64,000 bases of DNA from Sinonovacula constricta (taxonomy: Eukaryota > Mollusca > Bivalvia > Cardiida > Solecurtidae): positions 25,636,694 through 25,700,693 of the forward strand of contig CM017563.1 in the NCBI GenBank assembly GCA_007844125.1. The letters run 5' to 3'. Both the position numbers and the translations under genes were made by a program. The notes below the pieces were generated by a model that saw nothing but the letters and a program-made list of their open reading frames with translations, did not search any database and was not told the DNA's origin. Shown one piece after another: positions 10,367 through 22,278 of the stretch. Each line of letters begins with the position of its first letter. The stretch's first letter is position 1.

Positions 10367-13300
10367 AGGCGACCATGACCACAGACAAACAATAAGAGGC
10401 GACCATGGCCACAGACAAACGATAAGAGGAGACCATGGCCACAAACAAATAATAAGAGGCGATCATGGCTACAGACAAACAACAAGAGGCTATCATGGCC
10501 ACAAGCAAATAATGAAAGGAGACCATGACCACAAACAATAAGAGGCGACCATGGCCACAGACAAGTAATAAGAGGCGACCCTGGTCACAGACAAACGATA
10601 AGTGGAGACCATGGCCACAGGCAAATAATAAGAGGCGACCATGGCCACAGACAACAAACGAGAGGCGACCATGGCCACAGACAACAAACGAGAGGCGACC
10701 ATGGCCAGACAACAAACGAGAGGCGACCATGGCCACAGACAAACAATAAGAGGCGACCATGGCCACAGACAAACAATAAGAGGCGACCATGGCCACAGAC
10801 AAACAATAAGAGGCGTCCATGGCAACAAACAATTAGAGGCCACCATGGTCATATGCAAATAATAAGAGGTGACCGTTGGCCATAGACAAACAATACGAGG
10901 CGACCACGGCCACAGACAAACAATAAGTGACGACCATGGCCACAGACAAATAATAAGAGGCGAACATGGCCATAGACAAACAATAAGAGGAGACCATCGC
11001 TACAGACAAATAATAAGAGGCGAACATGGCCACAGACAAACAATAAGAGGCGAACATGGCCACAGACAAACAATAAGAGGCGAACATGGCCACAGACAAA
11101 CAATAAAAGAAGACCATGGCCACAGGCAAATAATAAAAGGCGACCATGGCCACATACAAATAATAAGAGGAGACCATTGCCATAGACAAATAATAAGAGG
11201 CGACCATGGCCATAGACAAACAATAAGAGGCGTCCACGGTCACAGACAAACAATTAGAGGAGACCATGGCCACAGACAAACAATAAGAAGCCACAATGGC
11301 CATCAGCAAATAATAAGAGGCGTCCATAGCCATAGACAAACAATAAGAGGCGACCACGGCTACAGACAAACAATAAGAGGCGACCACGGCTACAGACAAA
11401 CAATAAGAGGCGGCCACGGACAAACAATAAGAGGAAACCATGGCCACAGACAAACAATTAGAGGCGGCCACGAACAAACAATAAGAGGAAACCATGGCCA
11501 CAGACAAACAATAAGAGGCGGCCACGGACAAACAATAAGAGGAAACCATGGCCACAGACAAACAATAAGAGGCGGCCACGAACAAACAATAAGAGGCGAC
11601 TATGGCCACAGACAATCGATAAGAGGAGACCATGGCCACAGACAAATAATAAGAGGCGACCATGGCTACAGACAAACAACAAGAGACGACCATGGCCACA
11701 GGCAAATAATGAAAGGAGACCATGGCAACAAACAATAAGAGACGACCATGGCCACAGACAAGTAATAAGAGACGACCATGGCCACAAGCAAATAATGAAA
11801 GAAGACCATGGTCACAAACAATAAGAGGCGACCATGGCCACAGACAAGTAATAAGAGGCGATCATGGCCACAGGCAAATAATGAAAGAAGACCATGGTCA
11901 CAAACAATAAGAGGCGTCCACGATCACAGACAAACATTAAGAGGCGATCATGGCCACAGACAATCAATAAAAGAAGACCATGGCCACAGGCAAATAATAA
12001 GAAGAGACCATGGCCATCGACAAATAATAAGAGGCGTCCACGGTCACAGACAAACAATTAGAGGAGACCATGGCCACAGACAAACAATAAGAGGAGACCA
12101 TCGCCACAGACAAATAATAAGAGGCGACCACGGTCACAAGCAAACAATAAGTGGCGACCATGGCCACAGGCAAATAATAAGAGGCGACCATGGCCATAGA
12201 CAAACAATAAGAGGCGTCCACGGTCACAGACAAACAATTAGAGGAGACCATGGCCACAAACAAAAAATAAGAAGCCACAATGGCCATCAGCAAATAATAA
12301 GAGGCGTCCATAGCCATAGACAAACAATAAGAGGCGACCACGGCTACAGACAAACAATAAGAGGCGACCACGGACAAACAATAAGAGGCGATCATGGCCA
12401 CAGGCAAATAATGAAAGGAGACCATGGCCACAGACAATCGATAAGAGGAGACCATGGCCACAGACAAATAATAAGAGGCGACCATGGCTACAGACAAACA
12501 ACAAGAGGCGATCATGGCCACAGGCAAATAATGAAAGGAGACCATGGCCACAAACAATAAGAGGAGACCATGGCCACAAACAAATAATAAGAGGCGACCA
12601 TGGCTACAGACAAACAACAAGAGGCGATCATGGCCACAGGCAAATAATGAAAGGAGACCATGGTCACAAACAATAAGAGGCGACCATGGTCACAGACAAG
12701 TAATAAGAGGCGACCATGGCCACAAGCAAACAGTAAGTGGCGACCATAGCCACAGACAAACATTTAGAGGCGACCATGGTCACAGACAAATGATAAGAGG
12801 CGACCATGGCCACAGACAAACATTTAGAGGCGACCATGGTCACAGACAAATGATAAGAGGCGACCATGGCCACAGACAAACATTTAAAGGCGACCATGGT
12901 CACAGACAAATGATAAGTGGCGACCATAGCCACAGACAAACATTTAGAGGCGACCATGGTCACAGACAAATGATAAGAGGCGACCATGGCCACAGACAAA
13001 CAATAAGAAGCGACCATGGCCACAGACAAACAATAAGAGGCGACTATGGCCACTGACAAACAATAAGAGGCGGCCACAGACAAACATTTAGAGGCGACCA
13101 TGGTCACAGACAAATGATAAGTGGCGACCATAGCCACAGACAAACATTTAGAGGCGACCATGGTCACAGACAAATGATAAGAGGCGACCATGGCCACAGA
13201 CAAACAATAAGAAGCGACCATGGCCACAGACAAACAATAAGAGGCGACTATGGCCACTGACAAACAATAAGAGGCGGCCATGGCCACAACAATTAGAGGC

Positions 13301-13556
13301 GACCATGGCTATATGCAAATAATAAGAGGCGAACATGGCAATATGCAAATAATAAGAGACGACCATGGCCACAGACAAACAATTAGAGGCGACCATGGCC
13401 ATATGCAAATAATAAGAGGCGACCATGGCCATAGACAAACAATAAGAGGCGTCCACGGTCACAGACAAATGATAAGAGCCGATCATGGCCACAGACAATC
13501 AATAAGAGGCGACCATGGCCATATGCAAATAATAAGAGGCGACCATGGTCACAGAC

Positions 13557-14700
13557 AAATAATAAGAGGCGGCCACGGCCACAAACAATAAGAGGCGGCC
13601 ACGGCCAAACAATAAGAGGCGGCCACGGCCACAGACAAACAATAAGAGGCGGACACGACCACAGACAAAAAATAAGAGGAGATGATGGCCACATAGAATA
13701 AGAGGAGACCATGACCAAAGAAAAATAATAAAAATAATAAGAGGCGGCCACGGCCACAAACAAACAATAAGAGGCGGCCACGGCCACAGACAACCAATAA
13801 GAAGCGACCATGGCCATATGCAAATAATAAGAGGAGACCATGGCTACAGACAAACAATAAAAGGCGGCCACAGCCACAAACAATAAGAGGCGACCATGGC
13901 CACAGACAAACACTAAGAGGCGGCCACGGACAAACAATAAGAGGCGGCCAGGGACAAACAATAAGAGGAAACCATGGCCACAGACAAACACTAAGAGGAA
14001 CCATGGCCAAAGACAAACAATAAGAGGCGACAATGGTCAAATACAAACAGTAAAAGGCGGCTATGGCCACAGACAAATATAGCCACAGACAAACAATAAG
14101 AGGCGGCAACGGCCACAAACAATTAGAGGCGGTAAAGTCTACAGACAAACGATAAGAGGCGACCATGGCCACAGACAAACAATAAAAAGCAACCATGGCC
14201 ACAGACAAACGATAAGAGGCGACCATAGACAAACAATAAGAGGCGACCATGGTCATATGCAAACAAAAAGAGGCGACCACGCCACAGACAAACGATAAGA
14301 GGCGGCCATAGACAAACAATAATAGGCGACCATAGGCATATGCAAACAAAAAGAGGCGACCACGCCACAGACAAAAAATAAGAAGCGGCCACAGCCACAC
14401 AGTTAGAGGCGACCATGGCCACATACATACAATAAGAGGCGACCATGGCCACAAACAAACAGTAAGAGGCGACCATGGCCACAGACAAACAACAAGAGGC
14501 GACCACAGACAAACAATAAGAAGCGGCCATGGCAATATGCAAATAAGAAGCGACCATGGCCACAGACAAACAACAAGAGGCGACGACAGCCACACAATAA
14601 GAGGCGACCATGGCCACAAACAAACAATAAGAGGCGACCATGGCCACAGGCAAACAGTAAGAGGCGACCATGGCCATATGCAAATAATAAGAGGTGGTCA
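13557..14700. repeat. Higher-order satellite block, copy 1
   Basis: This block of variant monomers, including the unusual CATAGAATAAGAGG and AAAAATAATAAAAATAATAA interruptions, recurs 1,557 bases downstream (15114-16257) with only scattered differences. It shows recent block duplication inside the satellite. Confidence 0.85.
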
Positions 14701-15113
14701 TGGCCGCAGAAAAACAATAAGAGGCGGCCACAGACAAACAATAAGAGGCGGCCGCAGACAAACAGTAAGAGGCGACTATGGCCACAAACAAACAGTAAGA
14801 GGCGACCATGGCCACAGACAAACAGTAAGAGGCGACCATGGCCACATACAAACAGTAAGAGGCGACCATAGCCACATACAAACAGTAGGAGGCGACCATA
14901 GCCACAGACAAACAATAAGAGGCGACCATGGCCACAGACAAACAACAAGAGGCGACCACAGCCACACAATAGGAAGCGACCATGGCCACAAACAAACAGT
15001 AAGAGGCGACCATGGCCACAGACAAACAGTAAGAGGCGACCATAGCCACATACAAACAGTAAGAGGCGACCATGGCCACAAACAAACAGTAAGAGGCGAC
15101 CATGGTCACAGAC

Positions 15114-16257
15114 AAATAATAAGAGGCGGCCACGGCCACAAACAATAAGAGGCGGCCACGGCCAAACAATAAGAGGCGGCCACGGCCACAGACAAACAAT
15201 AAGAGGCGGACACGACCACAGACAAAAAATAAGAGGAGATGATGGCCACATAGAATAAGAGGAGACCATGACCAAAGAAAAATAATAAAAATAATAAGAG
15301 GCGGCCACGGCCACAAACAAACAATAAGAGGCGGCCACGGCCACAGACAACCAATAAGAAGCGACCATGGCCATATGCAAATAATAAGAGGAGACCATGG
15401 CTACAGACAAACAATAAAAGGCGGCCACAGCCACAAACAATAAGAGGCGACCATGGCCACAGACAAACACTAAGAGGCGGCCACGGACAAACAATAAGAG
15501 GCGGCCAGGGACAAACAATAAGAGGAAACCATGGCCACAGACAAACACTAAGAGGAACCATGGCCAAAGACAAACAATAAGAGGCGACAATGGTCAAATA
15601 CAAACAGTAAAAGGCGGCTATGGCCACAGACAAATATAGCCACAGACAAACAATAAGAGGCGGCAACGGCCACAAACAATTAGAGGCGGTAAAGTCTACA
15701 GACAAACGATAAGAGGCGACCATGGCCACAGACAAACAATAAAAAGCAACCATGGCCACAGACAAACGATAAGAGGCGACCATAGACAAACAATAAGAGG
15801 CGACCATGGTCATATGCAAACAAAAAGAGGCGACCACGCCACAGACAAACGATAAGAGGCGGCCATAGACAAACAATAATAGGCGACCATAGGCATATGC
15901 AAACAAAAAGAGGCGACCACGCCACAGACAAAAAATAAGAAGCGGCCACAGCCACACAGTTAGAGGCGACCATGGCCACATACATACAATAAGAGGCGAC
16001 CATGGCCACAAACAAACAGTAAGAGGCGACCATGGCCACAGACAAACAACAAGAGGCGACCACAGACAAACAATAAGAAGCGGCCATGGCAATATGCAAA
16101 TAAGAAGCGACCAAGGCCACAGACGAACAACAAGAGGCGACGACAGCCACACAATAAGAGGCGACCATGGCCACAAACAAACAATAAGAGGCGACCATGG
16201 CCACAGACAAACAGTAAGAGGCGACCATGGCCATATGCAAATAATAAGAGGTGGTCA
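15114..16257. repeat. Higher-order satellite block, copy 2
   Basis: Near-identical to 13557-14700 at an offset of 1,557 bases. Differences include GACCAAGG for GACCATGG near 16110. Confidence 0.85.
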
Positions 16258-18660
16258 TGGCCGCAGAAAAACAATAAGAGGCGGCCACAGACAAACAATA
16301 AGAGGCGGCCGCAGACAAACAGTAAGAGGCGACCATGGCCACAGACAAACATTAAGAGGCGACCATGGGCACAGACAAACAACAAGAGGCGATCACAGCC
16401 ACACAATAAGAAGCGACTATGGCCACAAACAAACAGTAAGAGGCGACCATGGCCACAGACAAACAGTAAGAGGCGACCATGGCCACAAACAAACAGTAAG
16501 AGGCGACCATGGCCACAGACAAACAACAAGAGGCGACCACAGACAAACAATAAGAAGCGACCATTGCAATATGCAAATAAGAAGCGACCATGGCCACAGA
16601 CAAACAACAAGAGGCGACGACAGCCACACAATAAGAGTCGACCATGGCCACAAACAAACAATAAGAGGCGACCATGGCCACAAACAAACAGTAAGAGGCG
16701 ACCATGGCCACAGACAAACAACAAGAGGCGACCACAGACAAACAATAAGAAGCGGCCATGGCAATATGCAAATAAGAAGCGACCATGGCCACAGACAAAC
16801 AACAAGAGGCGACGACAGCCACACAATAAGAGGCGACCATGGCCACAAACAAACAATAAGAGGCGACCATGGCCACAGACAAACAGTAAGAGGCGACCAT
16901 GGCCATATGCAAATAATAAGAGGTGGTCATGGCCGCAGAAAACCAATAAGAGGCGGCCACAGACAAACAATAAGAGGCGGCCGCAGACAAACAGTAAGAG
17001 GCGACCATGGCCACAGACAAACATTAAGAGGCGACCATGGGCACAGACAAACAACAAGAGGCGATCACAGCCACACAATAAGAAGCGACTATGGCCACAA
17101 ACAAACAGTAAGAGGCGACCATGGCCACAGACAAACAGTAAGAGGCGACCATGGCCACATACAAACAGTAAGAGGCGACCATAGCCACATACAAACAGTA
17201 GGAGGCGACCATAGCCACAGACAAACAATAAGAGGCGACCATGGCCACAGACAAACAACAAGAGGCGACCACAGCCACACAATAGGAAGCGACCATGGCC
17301 ACAAACAAACAGTAAGAGGCGACCATGGCCACAGACAAACAGTAAGAGGCGACCATGGCCACAAACAAACAGTAAGAGGCGACCATGGCCACAGACAAAC
17401 AACAAGAGGCGACCACAGACAAACAATAAGAAGCGACCATTGCAATATGCAAATAAGAAGCGACCATGGCCACAGACAAACAACAAGAGGCGACGACAGC
17501 CACACAATAAGAGTCGACCATGGCCACAAACAAACAATAAGAGGCGACCATGGCCACAGACAAACAGTAAGAGGTGACCATGGCCATATGCAAATAATAA
17601 GAGGTGGTCATGGCCGCAGAAAAACAATAAGAGGCGGCCACAGACAAACAATAAGAGGCGGCCGCAGACAAACAGTAAGAGGCGACCATGGCCACAGACA
17701 AACAACAAGAGGCGACCACAGACAAACAATAAGAAGCGGCCATGGCAATATGCAAATAAGAAGCGACCATGGCCACAGACAAACAACAAGAGGCGACGAC
17801 AGCCACACAATAAGAGGCGACCATGGCCACAAACAAACAATAAGAGGCGACCATGGCCACAGACAAACAGTAAGAGGCGACCATGGCCATATGCAAATAA
17901 TAAGAGGTGGTCATGGCCGCAGAAAAACAATAAGAGGCGGCCACAGACAAACAATAAGAGGCGGCCGCAGACAAACAGTAAGAGGCGACCATGGCCACAG
18001 ACAAACATTAAGAGGCGACCATGGGCACAGACAAACAACAAGAGGCGATCACAGCCACACAATAAGAAGCGACTATGGCCACAAACAAACAGTAAGAGGC
18101 GACCATGGCCACAGACAAACAGTAAGAGGCGACCATAGCCACATACAAACAGTAGGAGGCGACCATAGCCACAGACAAACAATAAGAGGCGACCATGGCC
18201 ACAGACAAACAACAAGAGGCGACCACAGCCACACAATAGGAAGCGACCATGGCCACAAACAAACAGTAAGAGGCGACCATGGCCACAGACAAACAGTAAG
18301 AGGCGACCATGGCCACAAACAAACAGTAAGAGGCGACCATGGCCACAGACAAACAACAAGAGGCGACCACAGACAAACAATAAGAAGCGACCATTGCAAT
18401 ATGCAAATAAGAAGCGACCATGGCCACAGACAAACAACAAGAGGCGACGACAGCCACACAATAAGAGTCGACCATGGCCACAAACAAACAATAAGAGGCG
18501 ACCATGGCCACAGACAAACAGTAAGAGGTGACCATGGCCATATGCAAATAATAAGAGGTGGTCATGGCCGCAGAAAAACAATAAGAGGCGGCCACAGACA
18601 AACAATAAGAGGCGGCCGCAGACAAACAGTAAGAGGCGACCATGGCCACAGACAAACAAT
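16258..18660. repeat. Further higher-order satellite blocks
   Basis: The marker string CGGCCGCAGACAAACAGTAA recurs near 16309, 16980, 17965 and 18614. The surrounding monomer order is largely repeated, with spacings of about 670, 985 and 650 bases, so the region is built from unequal copies of one multi-monomer block. Confidence 0.75.
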
Positions 18661-19162
18661 AAGAGGCGACCATGGCCACAGACAAACAACAAGAGGCGAC
18701 CACAGCCACACAATAAGAAGCGACCATGGCCACAAACAAACAATAAGAGGCGACCATGGCCACAGACAAACAGTAAGAGGCGACCATGGCCACATACAAA
18801 CAACAAGAGGCGACCACAGCCACATACAAACAGTAAGAGGCGACCATGGCCGTAACAAACAACTAGAAGCGACCACAGCCACACAATAAAAAGCGACCAT
18901 GGCCACAAACAAACAGTAAGAGGCGACCATGGCCACAGACAAACAGTAAGAGGCGACCATGGCCACGGACAAACAATAAGAGACGACCATGGCCACAAAC
19001 AAAAAGAGACGACTATGGCCACATACAAACAGTAAGAGGCGACCATGGCCACAGACAAACAACAAGAGGCGACCATGGCCACAGACAAACAAAAAGAGGC
19101 GACCATGGCCACAGATAAACAACTAGAGGCGTCCATGGCCACAGACAAACAATTAGAGGCGA

Positions 19163-19752
19163 CCCACTCCACGGTGTATGCCATTCAGATTATCTGTAAC
19201 CGCTCTTAGGCCAATAGCGATAACTACACTGTTTTCATGTTGGTGATTAAAGCGACCTAATCAGATTTTACTGGAAGTCTCGCATTTTAGTCTTATTCCG
19301 CTTATTAAAAAAAAAGAACATGTTTCTGTTGCTTAACATTTCAAAACAATGACCGTTGACTTTACTTTTCGAATAATGAAGAAATACAAGCCCAAGTCGA
19401 GCTAAACGTTACTTTAGTTTTATCTTTTAGTTTATTCGGATCTGAATATAGCCATATTTTCTTTTTATACGTTTTTTTTTAAATTTGTGACCGAAATATT
19501 GCCCTTTTGAAAAAGAATACAATTTTTTTTTAAAAACTCCCTTTGATCAACCACCAATTGTTCATAAATATGGAGAGTTGATTTGAAGCAGAAACATCTT
19601 TGACATATGCATTATGGCGTAACTTGTCAAATAAACTAAATCTCACAATATTATCCTGTCCAACAATTGCCATGCATGCATACTGCTGGCATTCGTCGAA
19701 AAGACAACAGCTTTATTCATCCGAAAGCAAGTGATACCTGCGGATGAAACTC
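19163..19752. other. Intergenic, nothing recognised
   Basis: AT-rich sequence after the satellite. No exon or RNA gene is seen. Confidence 0.35.
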
Positions 19753-19838
19753 TACGGTGCACATACGGTCCCCATATGAAAGGGTCGGCGTAAAAACGGT
19801 GCACATACGGTCCCCATATGAAAGGGTCGGCGTAAAAA
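19753..19838. repeat. 43-bp direct duplication
   Basis: Two perfect adjacent copies of a 43-base unit starting ACGGTGCACATACGGTCCCC and ending GGGTCGGCGTAAAA. Confidence 0.9.
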
Positions 19839-22001
19839 TGTGTCCTTTTTCCTTCTCATTTCTACTGTCACCGTTGAAAATAGTAAATTCAATATTCCAC
19901 TTTTAAGGTAGAACAAATGTGCATAAAGCATAAAATTACCCGATAAAAATATTCTGTTGTTGACACAGGTAGGCTCGCCTCTCGTCATCCGCAATGAAAC
20001 CGAGATTTCCCACTTATAACAGATTTAATTTTAGAAGGTTTTCTATCGTCACTTATTTCAACCTAACCATGTCACGGCTATAGCTTGGTGGCCAAAGAAG
20101 TATAGCGGAGGCTGTACAATTGCTAGCAGTCTCAGCATAAGAATCTATGGTAAATGTAAAAGTAATTTAGGCATTAACAACGGTGAGCATATTCTTAAAA
20201 GTTTTAACATAAGTTTATTTCTAGTAAAGAAAAAACAAACACACAGATAGACACAGCTGCGTATACATCATAACAAAGGCAACGATGACGACATATATGA
20301 CAACACAACTGAAAACGATATTACTGCCAAAAGAAAAAACAAAACAATTCACACATGTAATATTTTAACTTTCTTACTTCTACCATTATAATAATTTAAG
20401 TCACATACATTACACTTTAAAAAATATTAACAAAATTTAATACTACTACTAGTACAACCGCTACTACTACTACTAGTAATTATAATAACAGCAATTACAG
20501 ATGAAACAAACGTTTTACAACTGTGTCAATAGAAAAATACTGTTCTTACATAACATGATTTCTCAACAATTATACAGTATTTAAAGCAGCATTATACAAA
20601 TATATCGATGATAATACAACTTCAGATCACAGATCTTCATATCACAGACGTTGCAAAATATATGCCAAAGAATGTAACGTTACACATATATAATAACTAT
20701 AGCGTCCCTTCCTTTGGATTTGTCCGATTGGATTGCTCTTGTTTTACAGTAAAACATACAAAAAAGCGAAAACAACTCGTCGATGTTAATACTGTTTTTG
20801 CGTAACATAGAATGAAAATAGGGCAATCAGAATAAGACGATGAATTTTGAAGTTTTTTTAAGGTATAGAATACAAAGTTGAAACACAGCGAAGATAAAAC
20901 TGTGTTAAAGCACACACCAACCAAATGAGCAATACGACTAATAAGGTAGTTCAATAACTGTGTATCTTAATAACTACACACAAAGTATAAAACACATATC
21001 GGTACATCGCAATTTGAACCCAGCAAGCACGTTATTGGGGCGGTGCCGATACTTTGCTTGTAAATTTAATTGACGTTATTGCTTGTGGGTCATTTAAAAA
21101 CAAGAAACGTGACCATGCCACGTAACCAGGTTTTCAACGATTTAACAAGTCCAATCCCAAGCTAGGTCTTCATGCAAGCTTGCTATATCCTAAGTTTCAG
21201 CAAGATTGATTTATCCAAACTGAAATTATTGACCGGAAACTATTTTTCTACTTTTAGTAACAGTGACCCTGACCTTGGCCCAAAATCCAATCCAAAGCTA
21301 AGTTTGCACACAAACTACCTGAAAACCTGGTTAAAAAGAAGACATTCATCAAATCGAAACATATATTGATAATAAAATCATTCCGAAATCGGCTTGAAAT
21401 ATTCATTGAAATACATCCTTGAAAATGTATAAATTAATGTCACTAAAGATAAATATTTACATATAAGATTGTGGGGACACGTGCCGTTGCATGTGTTACC
21501 AGCTTGACGACACTTAGACCATATAGAACATACGGCTTTCAGAAGATCACCGCGTGCTTTAAATAAAACACTTGAGGTTATTTTACTATGAGCTTAAACC
21601 TGCGAACAGCTTAAAGAAATGATTGGCCAGATCCCAAATTTTATGTAAAATCTAACATTAAGATAATTGCGTAAAGGATTAGGACGTCGGGTTCAAATTT
21701 TTTAACATTACATTGGCTTTAGTTGAAGATTTGTAGTAACTTAAGTTCTGTCAAGCATAGAGACATGTTTAATATTTCTTTGCTGATTCTGTTAGGCAAA
21801 TATGTCTTTTCGTCTTCAATGCAGAATTAAAACTAGACATTCTTATTCGCAGGGTGTATGTTCGAACTTATTATTTCACCAAATATGCAAAAGGACAAAA
21901 AAGATATTCAAAGATGATCACTGATGAGATAAACATCATCTTAGTACAAATGCGTGACATGGGAATGAAAAGATGAACAAAGTGAGTGGTACTTTAGTCA
22001 T
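19839..22001. other. Intergenic, nothing recognised
   Basis: AT-rich sequence with a short trinucleotide tract (ACTACTACT) at 20440-20480. Short open frames have no domain support. It probably includes sequence beyond the 3' end of the downstream channel cassette. Confidence 0.35.
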
Positions 22002-22002
22002 T

Positions 22003-22130
22003 TAAAGGTGGTATCCGACAGTTTGCTTATATCAAATACAATTAACACGACCTTTCCCTTGTTTAGGAAATTTAGGCACACTTTCTACATATACTCATGC
22101 TTTAGTCTAATAATGGTGATTTTAATCACT
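22003..22130 (+). mobile_element. Single end of the AGGTGGTATCCGACA MITE family
   Basis: TTTAAAGGTGGTATCCGACA opens a stretch of about 120 bases that resembles the inverse of the end at 26780-26890, sharing CTTTAGTCTAA further in. The other terminus is not found nearby, so this is a partial copy. It lies about 60 bases beyond the stop of the downstream channel cassette and may sit in its 3' untranslated region. Confidence 0.6.
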
Positions 22131-22188
22131 AAACATTGAATTGTAAGAGAGTACAAATCGTGAACAATGCGCAGTCTAAATTAGATTA

Positions 22189-22278
22189 TTATCTGTTTAT
22201 TGCTGGTGCTTCGGTCTTGTGTGTTCGTTCCCAGTCGATCTGTTTCTGTCTCTCTTTCTGGCGGATGATCTCAGCTTC
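22189..22278 (-). CDS. Downstream cassette exon 6: C-terminal tail and stop
   Basis: Acceptor ATGTTCCAG, then 29 codons and TAA. The tail is charged (EAEIIRQKERQKQIDWERTH) and continues the coiled coil. It has the same 90-base length as the exon at 47165-47076, but only about 11 of 29 residues match. Confidence 0.8.
   Translation of the reverse strand, partial: EAEIIRQKERQKQIDWERTHKTEAPAINR

Larger units (their letters stand above)
10367..19162. repeat. Large satellite/minisatellite, 30-bp monomer, about 8.8 kb
   Basis: Consensus monomer: AATAAGAGGCGACCATGGCC followed by ACAGACAAAC. Close to 290 monomers lie in one orientation, with many variants (shortened units, GGCGGCCACGG types, CATATGC types). 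Because 30 is divisible by three and five of six consensus frames lack stops, very long open frames appear on both strands, up to about 1,070 codons on the minus strand. They encode only decapeptide repeats (MVASYCLSVA, WPWSPLIVCL, GHGRLLLFVC, HGHRQTIRGD). I see no unique coding sequence, splice structure or poly(A) context, so I treat it as non-coding satellite. Confidence 0.95.

Noticed and set aside
10269..19184. Very long open frames on both strands (up to 1,074 and 931 codons) as protein genes
   Set aside because: They consist only of decapeptide repeats from a 30-base satellite. Frames overlap on both strands and no unique domain, splice site or poly(A) context supports them.
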